In this document: positions 1 to 8,407 of the stretch, piece after piece
Position numbering within the stretch: position 1 is the first letter of the stretch
How the letters are laid out: each line of letters begins with the position of its first letter
NCBI GenBank assembly: GCA_945868805.1
Contig: CAMBMO010000008.1
Span: 1 to 64,000, forward strand
Direction: 5' to 3'
DNA length: 64,000 bases
Source of the DNA: Singulisphaera sp. GP187
GTDB taxonomy: Bacteria; Planctomycetota; Phycisphaerae; Phycisphaerales; SM1A02
Program-made: the position numbers and the translations under genes
Notes under the pieces: model-generated
What the model was told of the DNA's origin: nothing
The model's input: the letters and a program-made list of their open reading frames with translations, nothing else
The model's database searches: none

Positions 1-423
1 GGCTCCATTATCATCGGGTTTTATAGAGCTTTCGGATCACCTGCTTTTTTTGGACGCGGATTCGTCTGGACCGCTGCAACTGGAATGGTCGATCTCAACA
101 CGTATGCGCAAACACAGGGCGTTGTCGTTCCAACAGACACTATTCTTGCTCTACCGCTTGCGATTTCGCGCGATGGACGAACGATTGTCGGCAATTCGCG
201 TCAGGGCAATTTGCAGAACGCATTCATCTTGACCATCACACCTCCGCCGTGTGCTGGCGACATCAATCAAGACGGCGCCGTCGGTGGCGCCGACCTTGCC
301 ACACTCTTAAGTGCGTGGGGGCGTGTCTCTGGAACATCTCCCGCAGACATAAATCAAGATGGTCAAGTCGATGGGACGGATCTGACGACTTTGTTAAGCA
401 GCTGGGGCGATTGTCCAAGTTGA
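1..423 (+). CDS. C-terminal part of a secreted HAF-repeat/dockerin-like protein (5' truncated by window edge)
   Basis: The reading frame is open from base 1, so only the last 140 residues are present. The first part (FVWTAATGMVDLN... and LAISRDGRTIVGNS) resembles HAF-type repeats of secreted, often surface-bound bacterial proteins. The last 55 residues hold two similar segments, DINQDGAVGGADLATLL and DINQDGQVDGTDLTTLL, each followed by S-[AS]-W-G. These are dockerin-type, EF-hand-like calcium loops and end the protein. This tail is common on exported proteins of Phycisphaerae, where it is thought to serve sorting or anchoring; that role is inference. The catalytic or binding part, if any, lies outside the window. 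Confidence 0.8.
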   Translation, partial: GSIIIGFYRAFGSPAFFGRGFVWTAATGMVDLNTYAQTQGVVVPTDTILALPLAISRDGRTIVGNSRQGNLQNAFILTITPPPCAGDINQDGAVGGADLATLLSAWGRVSGTSPADINQDGQVDGTDLTTLLSSWGDCPS

Positions 424-493
424 AGTGCGGGCGGGGATATGGCTTTGCACAATTGACTCACTGGACCTGCACACCAATCATGGACACTCATGA

Positions 494-528
494 CGACCCT
501 ATCCGACCCTATCCGACCCTCTCGGTCG
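494..528. repeat. Short tandem repeat (about 10 bp: CGACCCTATC)
   Basis: Three imperfect copies of a CGACCCTATC/CGACCCTCTC unit lie just inside the left end of the insertion-sequence remnant, at the end of the OrfB fragment. Replication slippage in non-coding DNA explains it. Confidence 0.5.
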
Positions 529-720
529 CCTCGAACGCTTCGGGGCTGACGTAGCCGAGTGAGCCGTGGATTCTGATTCGCTAGTACCACACCTCGATCC
601 ATTCAAAGATTGCGGTACGCGCCTCGTCGTAACGCAATCGAGGACAGGAATAACTCCCGCGAACGCACCTCGAAAGCCCGTGCAGCTTGGCAATGGCTTG
701 CCTGTCCTCAATCTGCGCTG
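505..720 (-). pseudogene. IS3-type transposase OrfB, C-terminal remnant with in-frame stop
   Basis: The minus strand reads YDEARTAIFEWIEVWY, a TAG stop, then RIRIHGSLGYVSPEAFEA. This is the usual end of the IS3/IS150-type integrase (F-x-[YW]-I-E-x-[WF]-Y-N-x-x-R-x-H-x-x-L-G-Y-x-[ST]-P). The TAG replaces the conserved Asn codon after WY. The DDE catalytic core is missing, so the gene is dead through both deletion and nonsense mutation. The coordinates are approximate. Confidence 0.7.
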
Positions 721-727
721 AGTTCAA

Positions 728-976
728 TCAAAATGATCCACGCGCGTGATCTTCGGCAACCGTACATTCGACGCAAATCCGTATGGATGCGCACCACGGC
801 TCTCTCGATGGCGAGCCTTCGTTGTTTGCACGCCGCTGGTCGCGGACCCAACTATGCAGCGTGTGGTAGGGCATGCCGAGGTCCTCGGCCGCTGCGCGGA
901 TCGAGAGACCCCGGGACAGCACTAGGCCGACAGCAGACTCTCGAAACTCACGGGTATAAACTCGCATCGTGGACAT
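728..976 (-). pseudogene. IS3-type transposase OrfA remnant
   Basis: The frame starts at ATG 976 (MSTMRVYTREF) and gives 82 residues. The first 45 residues are a normal OrfA helix-turn-helix: REFRESAVGLVL, then AAEDLGMPYHTLHSWVRD. After RDQRRANN the sequence no longer resembles the usual leucine-zipper and charged tail, and the frame stops at 728. It is therefore probably truncated by the deletion that removed most of OrfB. An ORF start further upstream (1126) would run through the inverted repeat and is unlikely. Confidence 0.7.
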
Positions 977-1104
977 GAAACACGCTCCTTCTGGAAAGGT
1001 GCAATCCTGCCGCTTTGGGGTGTCCATGATTCGAGTGGAAGTCCAAGTCCACCCCCGCAACTTCCTATCCTTGCGCGCCAGAACATCGTTCACGGAGACC
1101 CCAT

Positions 1105-2439
1105 ATGCAACTTCCCCCCTGCTCATTCACCCCCAAGCCATACACGGGTCCATCACCGGAAGAGGTACTCGCTCTGCGCAAGGCGCACTTGTCGCCTGCG
1201 ATCTTTCACTACTACAAGAATCCGATCATGATCGTCCAGGGCAAGGGGCAGTACCTCTTCGATCACACCGGTCGGCGCTACTTGGATGGCATCGGCGGGA
1301 TCGTTACGGTGAGCGTCGGTCACTGCCATCCTGAAGTGACGGCCGCTGCGAATACGCAGAACGAAACGATTGTTCATACGACGACGCTCTATCTGAATCC
1401 ACAGGTGGCGCTGTTTGCGAAGGAACTCGCCGCCAAAATGCCAGGCGATTTGAAGGTCTGCTATTTCGTGAACTCTGGTTCCGAAGCGAACGACTTGGCG
1501 GTCACGATGGCGCGTGCTGCGACCGGCAGTTACGACGTGATTGCATTGCGCAATGGCTATCACGGTGGAAGCCCTGGCGCGATGGCACTGACATCGCATC
1601 ACACGTGGAAGTTCAATGTGCCGCATTCGTATGGAGTTCAGCACGCGATCATGCCCGATCTTTATCGCGGCGCCCATGGCGCGAGCGATGCTGATGCGGG
1701 TCGCAAGTACGCCTCTGACGTGAAGAGTCTCATACAGTTCGGGACATCTGGACAACCTGCGGGGTTTATCGCGGAAACGATTCAAGGAGTCGGCGGCGCA
1801 GTAGTGATGCCCGATGGTTACCTCCGCCACGCGTATGAGCATGTACGCGCCGCGGGCGGACTCTGCATCGCGGACGAAGTGCAATCTGGTTTCGGTCGCA
1901 CTGGCACACACTTCTGGGGATTCGAAACGCAGGGTGTGATCCCAGACATCGTGACGATGGCGAAGGGGATCGGCAACGGTTGTCCACTCGCGGCGGTCGT
2001 CACGACACCAGCGATTGCAAAGTCGATCGCGAATCGAATTCACTTCAACACATTCGGTGGAAATCCAGTCTCGTGTGCACAGGGGCGAGCGGTCCTGCGA
2101 GTGATCGAAAGCGAGGGCTTGCAGGCAAACTGCTTGAAGATCGGCGCGCAGTTGAAGGATGGCTTCGTGGCACTTGCGAAGAAGCACACGCTGATCGGCG
2201 ACATCCGGGGACTCGGGCTCATGCTCGGCGTCGAACTCGTGAAGGATCGCGTCGCCAAGGAACCCGCAAGCGCAGAGTGCGCCGCAGTCTTCGAGAAATG
2301 CAAGGACCTGGGGTTGCTCATCGGCAAGGGCGGGCTCGCTGGCAACACACTACGGATCAAACCACCGATGTGCATCACGAGTGCGGATGCGGATTTCCTG
2401 ATCGCTGTGCTTGACCAAGCGCTCGAGTCAGTCAAGTGA
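1105..2439 (+). CDS. Class III aminotransferase, alanine-glyoxylate aminotransferase 2 (AGXT2)-like
   Basis: A 444-residue PLP enzyme of fold type I, class III. The landmarks are all present: NSGSEAND (123-130) for cofactor binding, [11 protein letters not shown] (257-267) with the pyridine-contacting Asp, and the Schiff-base lysine K287 in TMAKGIGNG. The opening [16 protein letters not shown] is typical of AGXT2-like enzymes, which transfer an amino group from alanine or similar donors to glyoxylate; related members act on beta-alanine or GABA. The exact substrate cannot be read from sequence. ATG at 1105 is preceded by GGAGA. The stop overlaps the start of the next gene, so the two are likely co-transcribed. 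Confidence 0.88.
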   Translation: MQLPPCSFTPKPYTGPSPEEVLALRKAHLSPAIFHYYKNPIMIVQGKGQYLFDHTGRRYLDGIGGIVTVSVGHCHPEVTAAANTQNETIVHTTTLYLNPQVALFAKELAAKMPGDLKVCYFVNSGSEANDLAVTMARAATGSYDVIALRNGYHGGSPGAMALTSHHTWKFNVPHSYGVQHAIMPDLYRGAHGASDADAGRKYASDVKSLIQFGTSGQPAGFIAETIQGVGGAVVMPDGYLRHAYEHVRAAGGLCIADEVQSGFGRTGTHFWGFETQGVIPDIVTMAKGIGNGCPLAAVVTTPAIAKSIANRIHFNTFGGNPVSCAQGRAVLRVIESEGLQANCLKIGAQLKDGFVALAKKHTLIGDIRGLGLMLGVELVKDRVAKEPASAECAAVFEKCKDLGLLIGKGGLAGNTLRIKPPMCITSADADFLIAVLDQALESVK

Positions 2440-3224
2440 TCGTGAAGCCAACTCTTGAAGTTCCGCTTGATTCGCTTGATGGAGCGATATTGGCCGCGCC
2501 TTTCGCGGATCGACTGGAACTTTGCGACGACCTAGCCAGCGAGGGGTGGACGCCGAGGGCCGAGTTGGTCCGGGCAGTCCGCGCCGCAGTGACGACTTCG
2601 CTCGTCGCGATGATCCGACCGAGATTGGCGGATTCGAATCCGGCGATGACGATTGCTGGATTTACCGCGACGCCACGGATTGTTGAGGCGTCGATTCGCG
2701 AAATTGAGGGCGCGGCCGAGGCTGGCGCAAACTCGGTTGCGATCGGATTGGTTCGTGCCGACGGATTTGTCGATATGGACGCATGCGGGCGACTCGCAGA
2801 TGTCGCGCGCGCGGCGAAGTTGGAAGTCGCGTTCCTGCGAACTTTCGACTTGCTCGTCGACCGAGAGCGCGGGATGCGCGACATCACGGCGCTAGGCATG
2901 AAGCGTGTCGTGACCGCTGGTGTGCTTGGATGGGACGCGTCGGTGGCAACGCTCGCGCAGAGGATTGAGGTGTTGCAACACGATGGCCGAAATGCGGTGG
3001 CATTCGCGGGGTCGCGCAGGCCAGTTGAGATCGTCCCTGGCGGTGGCGTGCGCGCCTCCAACGCCCGCGAATTCATGCGCGTCTCGCCGCACTTGCACGC
3101 ATCGTGTCGGCGAGCAAGTGTGATCAGCCGCGAAGAACTTGGCGAACTGCACGCTGCGATGCACGCTCCCCCTACTTCGACCAACTCGTCATGCAGTATT
3201 CGACCCCAGCGGGCACACAATTGA
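2436..3224 (+). CDS. cutC: CutC family protein
   Basis: 262 residues with the CutC TIM-barrel signature: DRLELCDDLASEGWTP near the start, MIRPR, VAIGLVRADGFVDMD, then LRTFDLL, LGMKRVVTAGVLG, IVPGGGVRASN and a final HASCRR. CutC was described as a copper-homeostasis protein; its biochemical activity is poorly defined. The GTG start at 2436 overlaps the TGA stop of the aminotransferase (GTGA), which indicates translational coupling. The 3' end overlaps the convergent gene at 3172 by about 50 bases. Confidence 0.85.
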   Translation: MIVKPTLEVPLDSLDGAILAAPFADRLELCDDLASEGWTPRAELVRAVRAAVTTSLVAMIRPRLADSNPAMTIAGFTATPRIVEASIREIEGAAEAGANSVAIGLVRADGFVDMDACGRLADVARAAKLEVAFLRTFDLLVDRERGMRDITALGMKRVVTAGVLGWDASVATLAQRIEVLQHDGRNAVAFAGSRRPVEIVPGGGVRASNAREFMRVSPHLHASCRRASVISREELGELHAAMHAPPTSTNSSCSIRPQRAHN

Positions 3225-3729
3225 GCGCCGTAGGATTGCTCTCGCCGAGCAGGCACAACGACATTTCGAGTGCCTGTTGATCGGATGTCGGCATGGATGC
3301 GGCAGGTCCCGAAAGCCCCACGATAACCACGCGCTTGGGATCCACAACGCACGAGCGTGCAATTGAATCATCAACCAGTTCGCGATCTTCGATTTCGTTG
3401 ATCGATCGACCGTCGCCCCAATCGGCGCTCCAACGTGCAACGCACCAGCATTCCGGGCAACGCTCGGTCGTCGCGGAGTCTCTTCGGTAGAGCGCGACGA
3501 CGACGTGAGAGTCAGCTCCTGCAATCGAGGCCCGCACATACGCCAGTTTCGGTTCGACAACAATTTCGCCGGGTCTCAACACCGCGACAAGTCCCGCCAC
3601 CACGAGGCATGCCGCGATCGCGGGCTGCAGCCAGCGGATTTTTCGAGGTGCTGGTGCCAACAACTCGCGCTCGAAGCGATCAGCTTCGCGGGCCATTCTG
3701 AGAAGTTGTTCGATGTCTCGTTCGCTCAT
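3172..3729 (-). CDS. Putative membrane-anchored partner (anti-sigma-like) of the adjacent ECF sigma factor
   Basis: 185 residues if translation starts at ATG 3729, which has GAGAAA just upstream. A GTG at 3753, right after the sigma gene's stop, is the alternative. The layout is a short cytosolic N-terminus (MSERDIEQLLRMAREADRFE), one membrane helix (about residues 38-55, IAACLVVAGLVAVL) and a C-terminal domain predicted outside the membrane, with several cysteines (CPECWC). No zinc-binding anti-sigma HxxxCxxC motif is seen. The anti-sigma role is inferred only from position and topology. Confidence 0.6.
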   Translation of the reverse strand: MSERDIEQLLRMAREADRFERELLAPAPRKIRWLQPAIAACLVVAGLVAVLRPGEIVVEPKLAYVRASIAGADSHVVVALYRRDSATTERCPECWCVARWSADWGDGRSINEIEDRELVDDSIARSCVVDPKRVVIVGLSGPAASMPTSDQQALEMSLCLLGESNPTALNCVPAGVEYCMTSWSK

Positions 3730-3753
3730 AGGTTTCTCTCGAACGCCTTTCAC

Positions 3754-4398
3754 TTACGGGTGCCTCGCTAGTGGTTCTTCGCCCTTGGTAGTACCCGTTG
3801 CTCGGGAATTCCCGGACCAATCGATCCCCCGTGCGCGCAGGAAATCGGCGACTCGTCCAAGAAGTGCGCGTTTTCGCTCGTGAGCGGTGCTTGGTGAAAC
3901 TCCGAGCTGATCGGCAATTTCTCGTTCGGTTCGCTCGGCCGAGACGGCTCGGAGGATCTCGCGGTCTGCGTCAGAGAAAGGTGCGGAGAGGTCGGTGCCG
4001 TTCACCAGTCTGCGAATGGCATCGATTGCGCCAGCAAGGTCAGCGGCGTGCGCGGGGTCATCTGCATCGCTCGCGGGCAGCCACTCATCGCCATCGGGAA
4101 GTTCGCCAACACGCTGGTCGCGTCCGCGTTCGCGCAAGCTTCGGAGCCAGATGATCGACGCCACTCCGTAAAGAAAGGTCGAGGGCTTCGAACGGGCTGG
4201 GTCGTAGGTGCCGGCCTCGAGTGCCTTCCAAAACTCGATCCAAGTGCGCTGTGCGAGTTCGTCGGCGAGGTCGCCGTGGATCCGACGCGCGCCCCCCACC
4301 CCGCTGGCTTTGCGCTGAAAATGTCGCAGTAAACCAGGCGCAAATCGATCGTGGAGTTCGTTCAATTCGCTCTCGCTCATCAGGGGTCGCTCGCTCAT
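3754..4398 (-). CDS. ECF-type RNA polymerase sigma factor
   Basis: 214 residues from ATG 4398; 4380 is a possible shorter start (MSESELNEL). Region 2 is visible around DELAQRTWIEFWKALEAGT and STFLYGVASIIWLRSLRE, and recognises the -10 element and core polymerase. Region 4 lies near the end, ADREILRAVSAERTEREIAD followed by the helix-turn-helix LGVSPSTAHERKRALL. A variable acidic linker separates the two, as in ECF factors. The next gene on the strand encodes a single-pass membrane protein, suggesting a sigma/anti-sigma pair. The divergent lipoprotein gene starts 65 bases away and could be a target. Confidence 0.85.
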   Translation of the reverse strand: MSERPLMSESELNELHDRFAPGLLRHFQRKASGVGGARRIHGDLADELAQRTWIEFWKALEAGTYDPARSKPSTFLYGVASIIWLRSLRERGRDQRVGELPDGDEWLPASDADDPAHAADLAGAIDAIRRLVNGTDLSAPFSDADREILRAVSAERTEREIADQLGVSPSTAHERKRALLGRVADFLRARGIDWSGNSRATGTTKGEEPLARHP

Positions 4399-4463
4399 AG
4401 CCCTCCGACCAAGCGTACGCACCAATTGGCACTATCCGCACTCGCCGCGGTACGATTCGACCT

Positions 4464-4904
4464 GTGAATAGTCGTGTCATCGCAATGGGGATCGCGCTCG
4501 TCGCAGTTGTAATGAACGTGGGATGCTCCACCGTCGTACTCGCACGCGGGAGCGGATCTGAGATTGCAGCGCGCGTCAACAAGGCACTCCTCGAAGGCGA
4601 TTGGATTGAGGCTTCGCCCTGCAAACCCGTCGATGAGAACGAGGGGATGGTTCATGCGAAGCGTCGGTGGGATCCCGCTGCGGGGCAACTCGCGTTCACC
4701 GTCCATCCGTACGGATGGCTTGCGAGAAGTCGTGTCATCGAAGTCGCGATCATTCCATGGGACGAACGACCGGATGTCCAACGCAAAATCTGGATCGAAG
4801 TCTGGCTCTGGAATTGGCTACCACCATGGTGGAAGGGACCCGACACGGAGATCCAAGCGCAAGCGACGAGGCGAATCCAACTTGAGTTCGCGCCGAACGA
4901 GTGA
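4464..4904 (+). CDS. Small lipoprotein of unknown function
   Basis: 146 residues from GTG 4464; ATG 4485 would remove seven residues. The signal peptide ends in a lipobox (VMNVGC, Cys21), so the mature protein is lipid-anchored. The rest is rich in Trp (WLWNWLPPWWKGP) and contains no domain I recognise. It is divergent from the ECF sigma gene. Confidence 0.6.
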   Translation: MNSRVIAMGIALVAVVMNVGCSTVVLARGSGSEIAARVNKALLEGDWIEASPCKPVDENEGMVHAKRRWDPAAGQLAFTVHPYGWLARSRVIEVAIIPWDERPDVQRKIWIEVWLWNWLPPWWKGPDTEIQAQATRRIQLEFAPNE

Positions 4905-4926
4905 GTGATTCGCGACCAAGCGGGGA

Positions 4927-4966
4927 ACAAAAAAGCCACCACGACGCGTGGGCCGTGGCGGGCTTT
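4927..4966 (-). terminator. Rho-independent terminator of tRNA-Asn
   Basis: Read on the minus strand, AAGCCCGCCACG pairs with CGTGGTGGCTT and is followed by a run of T (4929..4934). It lies just downstream of the tRNA on its strand. Confidence 0.7.
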
Positions 4967-4973
4967 GACTGAG

Positions 4974-5045
4974 CTCCCCCGACTGGACTCGAACCAGTAA
5001 CCTGGCGGTTAACAGCCGCCCGCTCTACCATTGAGCTACGAGGGA
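4974..5045 (-). tRNA. tRNA-Asn (anticodon GTT)
   Basis: The minus strand folds as a complete cloverleaf of 72 nt. The acceptor stem is TCCCTCG with CGGGGGA (one G-T pair), the anticodon stem is GGCGG/CCGCC with loop CTGTTAA, and the T arm is ACTGG-TTCGAGT-CCAGT. The discriminator is G and no CCA is encoded. Confidence 0.95.
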
Positions 5046-5056
5046 ATGAGGCTTGA

Positions 5057-5084
5057 AAGATAGCATTGCAGTGGAATCCGTCAA
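5057..5084 (-). promoter_or_regulatory. Promoter of tRNA-Asn
   Basis: Minus strand: -35 TTGACG (5079..5084), 16-base spacer, -10 TATCTT (5057..5062). Transcription would begin near 5050, a few bases before the tRNA. Confidence 0.65.
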
Positions 5085-5130
5085 CTTTCGACGAAGTTAT
5101 GTCCATTTGACCCCCCCTCGGACCTTCCCC

Positions 5131-5158
5131 TTGCGTGTGAGAGAATTCGGCGTATATT
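5131..5158 (+). promoter_or_regulatory. Promoter of rpmE
   Basis: -35 TTGCGT (5131..5136), 16-base spacer, -10 TATATT (5153..5158). This places the start of transcription about 28 bases before the rpmE ATG. Confidence 0.6.
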
Positions 5159-5192
5159 GCTCCGCTCGATTCTGCCCGATCAGGAAACCACC

Positions 5193-5450
5193 ATGAAGCC
5201 AGAAATTCATCCCAAGTACTACCCCGAGTGCAAAGTCAATTTTCGCGGACAAGTTGTGATGACCGTCGGCGCGACCGTCCCCGAGCTGAATGTCGAAGTC
5301 TGGTCAGGATCTCACCCCTTCTACACCGGTCAGAAGACATTCGTCGACACAGCCGGACGGGTTGAACGGTTTCAGCGCAAGTTCGCTGGCGGGTACTTCG
5401 CAAAGGGCAAGGACGCGGCAGACGCGAAGAGCCCTGAATCGAAGAAGTAG
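5193..5450 (+). CDS. rpmE: 50S ribosomal protein L31, zinc-free type
   Basis: 85 residues. The family pattern is clear: MKPEIHPKYYPE at the start, HPFYTGQKTFVDTAGRVERFQRKF in the middle. Zinc-binding L31 has two CxxC-like pairs; here one cysteine remains (Cys13) and the second pair reads WSGSH, so the protein cannot bind zinc in the usual way. Zinc-free paralogs often permit growth under zinc limitation; here it may be the only copy. ATG 5193 is preferred over an upstream ATG at 5157 because it matches the family start. The C-terminus has a Lys-rich tail. prfA follows after a terminator. Confidence 0.92.
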   Translation: MKPEIHPKYYPECKVNFRGQVVMTVGATVPELNVEVWSGSHPFYTGQKTFVDTAGRVERFQRKFAGGYFAKGKDAADAKSPESKK

Positions 5451-5474
5451 CAAAGCTCATTCTGAAGTTTCTCG

Positions 5475-5503
5475 ACACCGTGCTTGTTGGCACGGTGTTT
5501 TTC
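5475..5503 (+). terminator. Rho-independent terminator between rpmE and prfA
   Basis: A perfect 9-bp stem, ACACCGTGC and GCACGGTGT with a 6-base loop, is followed by TTTTTC. It ends rpmE transcripts and may let only part of them read into prfA. Confidence 0.85.
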
Positions 5504-5540
5504 TTCTGTTGCCACGGGTCACCTTGCACGGACGTCTCGC

Positions 5541-6620
5541 ATGACGAATCCTCCAGACAATCTCGTCCGAAAGCTCGTCGAGATCGACAACGAGTTTGAA
5601 TCGCTTACTGCCGCGATGGAGGATCCGGCGGTCATGGCGGACCATCGAAAGTTGCGGACAGTCGTGATTCGCCGTGCCGCGATCACCGAAATGACAATGC
5701 GATGGCGACGCTGGAATGTGGCGGGATCGGAACTCGCATCGACGATCGAACTCGCATCGGATTCGGACGAATCCATCGCATCCCTCGCTCGAACGGAGCG
5801 GAGTGACCTCGAGGGAGAGCGAGCGTCGATCATCGACTCGCTGATCCGTGATTTGGTCACTGCGGACGACCGTGCGGTAGGCGAAATCATCCTCGAAATT
5901 CGATCTGGTGTCGGTGGCGACGAGGCGAGTCTGTGGGCGGGCGACTTGGTCCAGATGTACCAGCGTTACTGTCAGGGGCGAGGATGGAAATGGGATGAAC
6001 TCGAACTCAAACTTGGTGATTCTGGCGGGATCACCCATGGGGTCTTTGAAATCTCGGGCATTGGCGTTTGGAGTTCGCTCGGATACGAAGGTGGAACGCA
6101 CCAAGTCAAGCGCGTGCCCGCAACCGAAGCACAAGGTCGAGTGCATACCTCGACCGCGACGGTCGCCGTTCTCGCCGAACCTGAAGAGGTCGCCAATGCG
6201 GTCGACAACGCCGAGGTGAAAGAGATTATGACGACCGCTCAAGGTCCGGGCGGACAGAACGTGAATAAGGTCGCCACTGCCGTGCATTTGATCCATCTTC
6301 CAACTGGCATCGAAGTGCGCATGCAAGAAACGCGCAGTCAACTGCAGAATCGCGAGAAGGCGTGGCGGCTCCTCCGGGCTCGGGTCTATGAGCGACGACA
6401 GGCTGAAGCGAACGCGCGACGTGCGGATCAGCGGAGTGCGATGATTGGCTCAGGCGATCGCGCGGAGAAGATCCGCACCTATCGGTACAAGGAAAATGTC
6501 GCTGTCGATCACCGCATTGACGAGAGTTTCAACTTGACCGAGTTGCTCGCAGGTCGATTACAGACTCTTCTTGATGCGCTTGCGCTGAAGGACATCGCCG
6601 ATCGCATCCTGCGACTCTAA
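5541..6620 (+). CDS. prfA: Peptide chain release factor 1
   Basis: 359 residues, normal for RF1. The codon-recognition tripeptide PAT (193-195, in RVPATEAQGRVHTS) marks it as RF1, reading UAA and UAG, rather than RF2. The peptidyl-tRNA hydrolysis motif GGQ is at 237-239 in GPGGQNVNK. The conserved tail RTYRYKENVAVDHRI is present. The start is ATG 5541 (MTNPPDNLVRKL); an upstream ATG at 5484 lies inside the rpmE terminator. The GGQ methylase gene prmC, often next to prfA, is not here. Confidence 0.96.
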   Translation: MTNPPDNLVRKLVEIDNEFESLTAAMEDPAVMADHRKLRTVVIRRAAITEMTMRWRRWNVAGSELASTIELASDSDESIASLARTERSDLEGERASIIDSLIRDLVTADDRAVGEIILEIRSGVGGDEASLWAGDLVQMYQRYCQGRGWKWDELELKLGDSGGITHGVFEISGIGVWSSLGYEGGTHQVKRVPATEAQGRVHTSTATVAVLAEPEEVANAVDNAEVKEIMTTAQGPGGQNVNKVATAVHLIHLPTGIEVRMQETRSQLQNREKAWRLLRARVYERRQAEANARRADQRSAMIGSGDRAEKIRTYRYKENVAVDHRIDESFNLTELLAGRLQTLLDALALKDIADRILRL

Positions 6621-6674
6621 TTTTTATGGGGGCTTCGCCTGGGTTTCGCCTGAATCTAAGCTCAACGGACTCAC

Positions 6675-7124
6675 TCAGAACTGCGCCGCGCTCGCCGCCT
6701 CTTCGATCCAGTGGGCCATGAATCTCTGAATGAAGGCGTCGACTGCGAGAGCGGTCGAGGGCCCATCGACTCCGCGCAGGCAGACTCGGTGATCGCCCGA
6801 GGCACGATCGAGGAGGATTTCGAATTTGCCATCGACGACGAGTGCTTGAGGAAGTCGCGATGAAAAGTGCGCGACGGCCGCATTTGTCCCTGCGGTTCCC
6901 AGTGCGATCGCCGGCGACGCCACGAGAACCGGGTCATTCATGAACCATAAGTCCGTCAGTATCTGCGACTTCAATTCTCCAGCACCATCGGCGCGCATCA
7001 ATGCGACTGCCTGATCGATGCGCTCGAGCAATCGATACGCAGTCGGGCGATCTTCTCGCTCAGCCGTCGGATGAGACCCGACCACGACATAGAAAGTTTT
7101 CGATCTCTGATCCTGATCATTCAT
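6675..7124 (-). CDS. Conserved-looking hypothetical protein
   Basis: 149 residues from ATG 7124, overlapping the stop of the DUF1573 gene by four bases (ATGA), so the two are almost certainly one transcript. The start KTFYVVVGSHPTAERED and the predicted alternation of strands and helices suggest a small soluble alpha/beta protein. It has no signal peptide and no motif I recognise. An upstream ATG (7409) would overlap the neighbour by nearly 300 bases and is rejected. Confidence 0.6.
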   Translation of the reverse strand: MNDQDQRSKTFYVVVGSHPTAEREDRPTAYRLLERIDQAVALMRADGAGELKSQILTDLWFMNDPVLVASPAIALGTAGTNAAVAHFSSRLPQALVVDGKFEILLDRASGDHRVCLRGVDGPSTALAVDAFIQRFMAHWIEEAASAAQF

Positions 7125-8281
7125 GGGGTTGTTGACTCCTCTGGACGGACGCTTCCAATGACTTCGAATTCGGCAGTCTGCGTTGCGGATTTGACGGTGA
7201 TCGGCACGATGAGAATGCCAATGAAACCGTCGCGTGGCGTGACTGTGATGAAGACATTTTTCCCAGCGCCCTTCGCCACTTCCGTTCGCGCGACGGCGAC
7301 GGTCGCATCTGGACTCGTCGTCGAGATTGAGTCGAGCGTGATCGATGGGTTGGAAAGCGTAAACATCGCTTCCTTCGAGGTCTTCGACGGAATCAGTCCG
7401 ACATTGCAACGACTATCGACGACGGCGATCATCGGTTTCTTCGGAGCACGCTCGTGGCGTACGCGAACGTCGACGACGCCCGCACCCGGTGCATCCGTTT
7501 CGAAATAGATAAACCCAGGCATCTTGTCGAGCACAGCTTGGAGGTCGTATCCAACGACATAAGAGTTTCTCGGCTCGTCCGCAATCGAATCGAATCCTTG
7601 AATCGATATCGGCGCCCCGTGCGAGGAGAGGATTCGAAAAGGCTTGCGGTCAATCGATTCGAGGATGATCCTTCCCGCCAGATTCTTTTGTTCGATCGCA
7701 TTGATGTACGGCGGGACGATTCGCACAGGAAGGCTGACCTCTGCCTTGATGGGCACATCAAGCGCACGCCCGAATCCATCCACCATAACTTTGATTGACG
7801 AGTGGCGAATCCCCATTGCCGGAGCTCCGTCGAGTTTCACATTCAGTTCAACCGTCCCGCCCGGAAGGATCTGCTTCCCGACGAGATCCGAAGTTGTGGT
7901 GCACTTGCACGAAGGTTGAACGAGGTTGATCGTGAGTGGCTTGTCCCCGGTGTTGCGGAGCACGACCGTGCCTTCCCCCGCGGTATTGGGTGGAAGAAAG
8001 CCGAAGTCCATGCTGGCGGGTTCCGCCACGAGCGGAGAGGCCTCCGCAACGGAACCCCTCCCCGTGGGAGGTGCGGGCTTTGATGGACGAGTTGTCCGAC
8101 CAGTACCTGGAGTCGTCGGGGCAATCGTCGGCGGGTTGGCCTCTTGTGGAGGGACGCTCTGGTTTGTTGCCAAAGCACTGGTTTCCCAGTGGAGAATGAG
8201 TGAAAGCACCGAGATCCACCCTAGAAAATGAAGTCTGGTGTCGTTCCGATAACTGACGATTTTTGGCATTCTGGTTCGCAT
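7121..8281 (-). CDS. Exported DUF1573 domain protein
   Basis: 386 residues from ATG 8281; ATG 8269 is also possible. A hydrophobic segment near residues 20-40 (LGWISVLSLILHW) acts as signal peptide or anchor and is followed by a Pro/Thr-rich linker. Then comes a typical DUF1573 domain: DFGFLPPNTAGEGTVVLRN, NTGDKPLTI, PSCKCTTT, ILPGGTVELNVKLD. These immunoglobulin-like domains are widespread in planctomycetes and Bacteroidota; their function is unknown. A second beta-sandwich probably fills the C-terminal half. The gene is divergent from the efp leader. Confidence 0.8.
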   Translation of the reverse strand: MRTRMPKIVSYRNDTRLHFLGWISVLSLILHWETSALATNQSVPPQEANPPTIAPTTPGTGRTTRPSKPAPPTGRGSVAEASPLVAEPASMDFGFLPPNTAGEGTVVLRNTGDKPLTINLVQPSCKCTTTSDLVGKQILPGGTVELNVKLDGAPAMGIRHSSIKVMVDGFGRALDVPIKAEVSLPVRIVPPYINAIEQKNLAGRIILESIDRKPFRILSSHGAPISIQGFDSIADEPRNSYVVGYDLQAVLDKMPGFIYFETDAPGAGVVDVRVRHERAPKKPMIAVVDSRCNVGLIPSKTSKEAMFTLSNPSITLDSISTTSPDATVAVARTEVAKGAGKNVFITVTPRDGFIGILIVPITVKSATQTAEFEVIGSVRPEESTTP

Positions 8282-8373
8282 GATTGGCTCGCCAGTAGTG
8301 AACAACGACTATCCAATCGGCGCAAGCGGAATCTGAGCCCGCACAAAAAACTTTTGTTTCTTTCGCACACGAT

Positions 8374-8401
8374 TTTACAACTCTCAAAGACGCGCTATGG
8401 T
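8374..8401 (+). promoter_or_regulatory. Promoter upstream of the efp leader
   Basis: -35 TTTACA (8374..8379), 16-base spacer, -10 TATGGT (8396..8401). Transcription would start near 8408. Confidence 0.55.
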
Positions 8402-8407
8402 GTCTGT

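Larger units (their letters stand above)
462..1051 (-). mobile_element. Decayed IS3-family insertion sequence, internally deleted, with inverted ends
   Basis: A 590-bp remnant. The 12-bp sequence AATCATGGACAC at 476..487 is matched in inverted orientation by GTGTCCATGATT at 1020..1031. The outer ends are also related: TGGACCTGCAC begins at 462, and the complement of 1041..1051 reads TGGACTTGGAC. On the minus strand lie a transposase OrfA remnant and then, after a large deletion, the last part of OrfB. No target-site duplication is obvious. The element cannot encode a working transposase, but its ends may still be recognised by a complete relative elsewhere in the genome. Confidence 0.75.

Noticed and set aside
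1153-2187. Long minus-strand frame of 344 residues opposite the aminotransferase
   Set aside because: It is the antisense shadow of a well-conserved gene, is rich in Arg/His, and shows no motif.
6621-6674. Expected prmC after prfA
   Set aside because: Only 54 bases lie before the convergent gene; no methyltransferase frame exists there.
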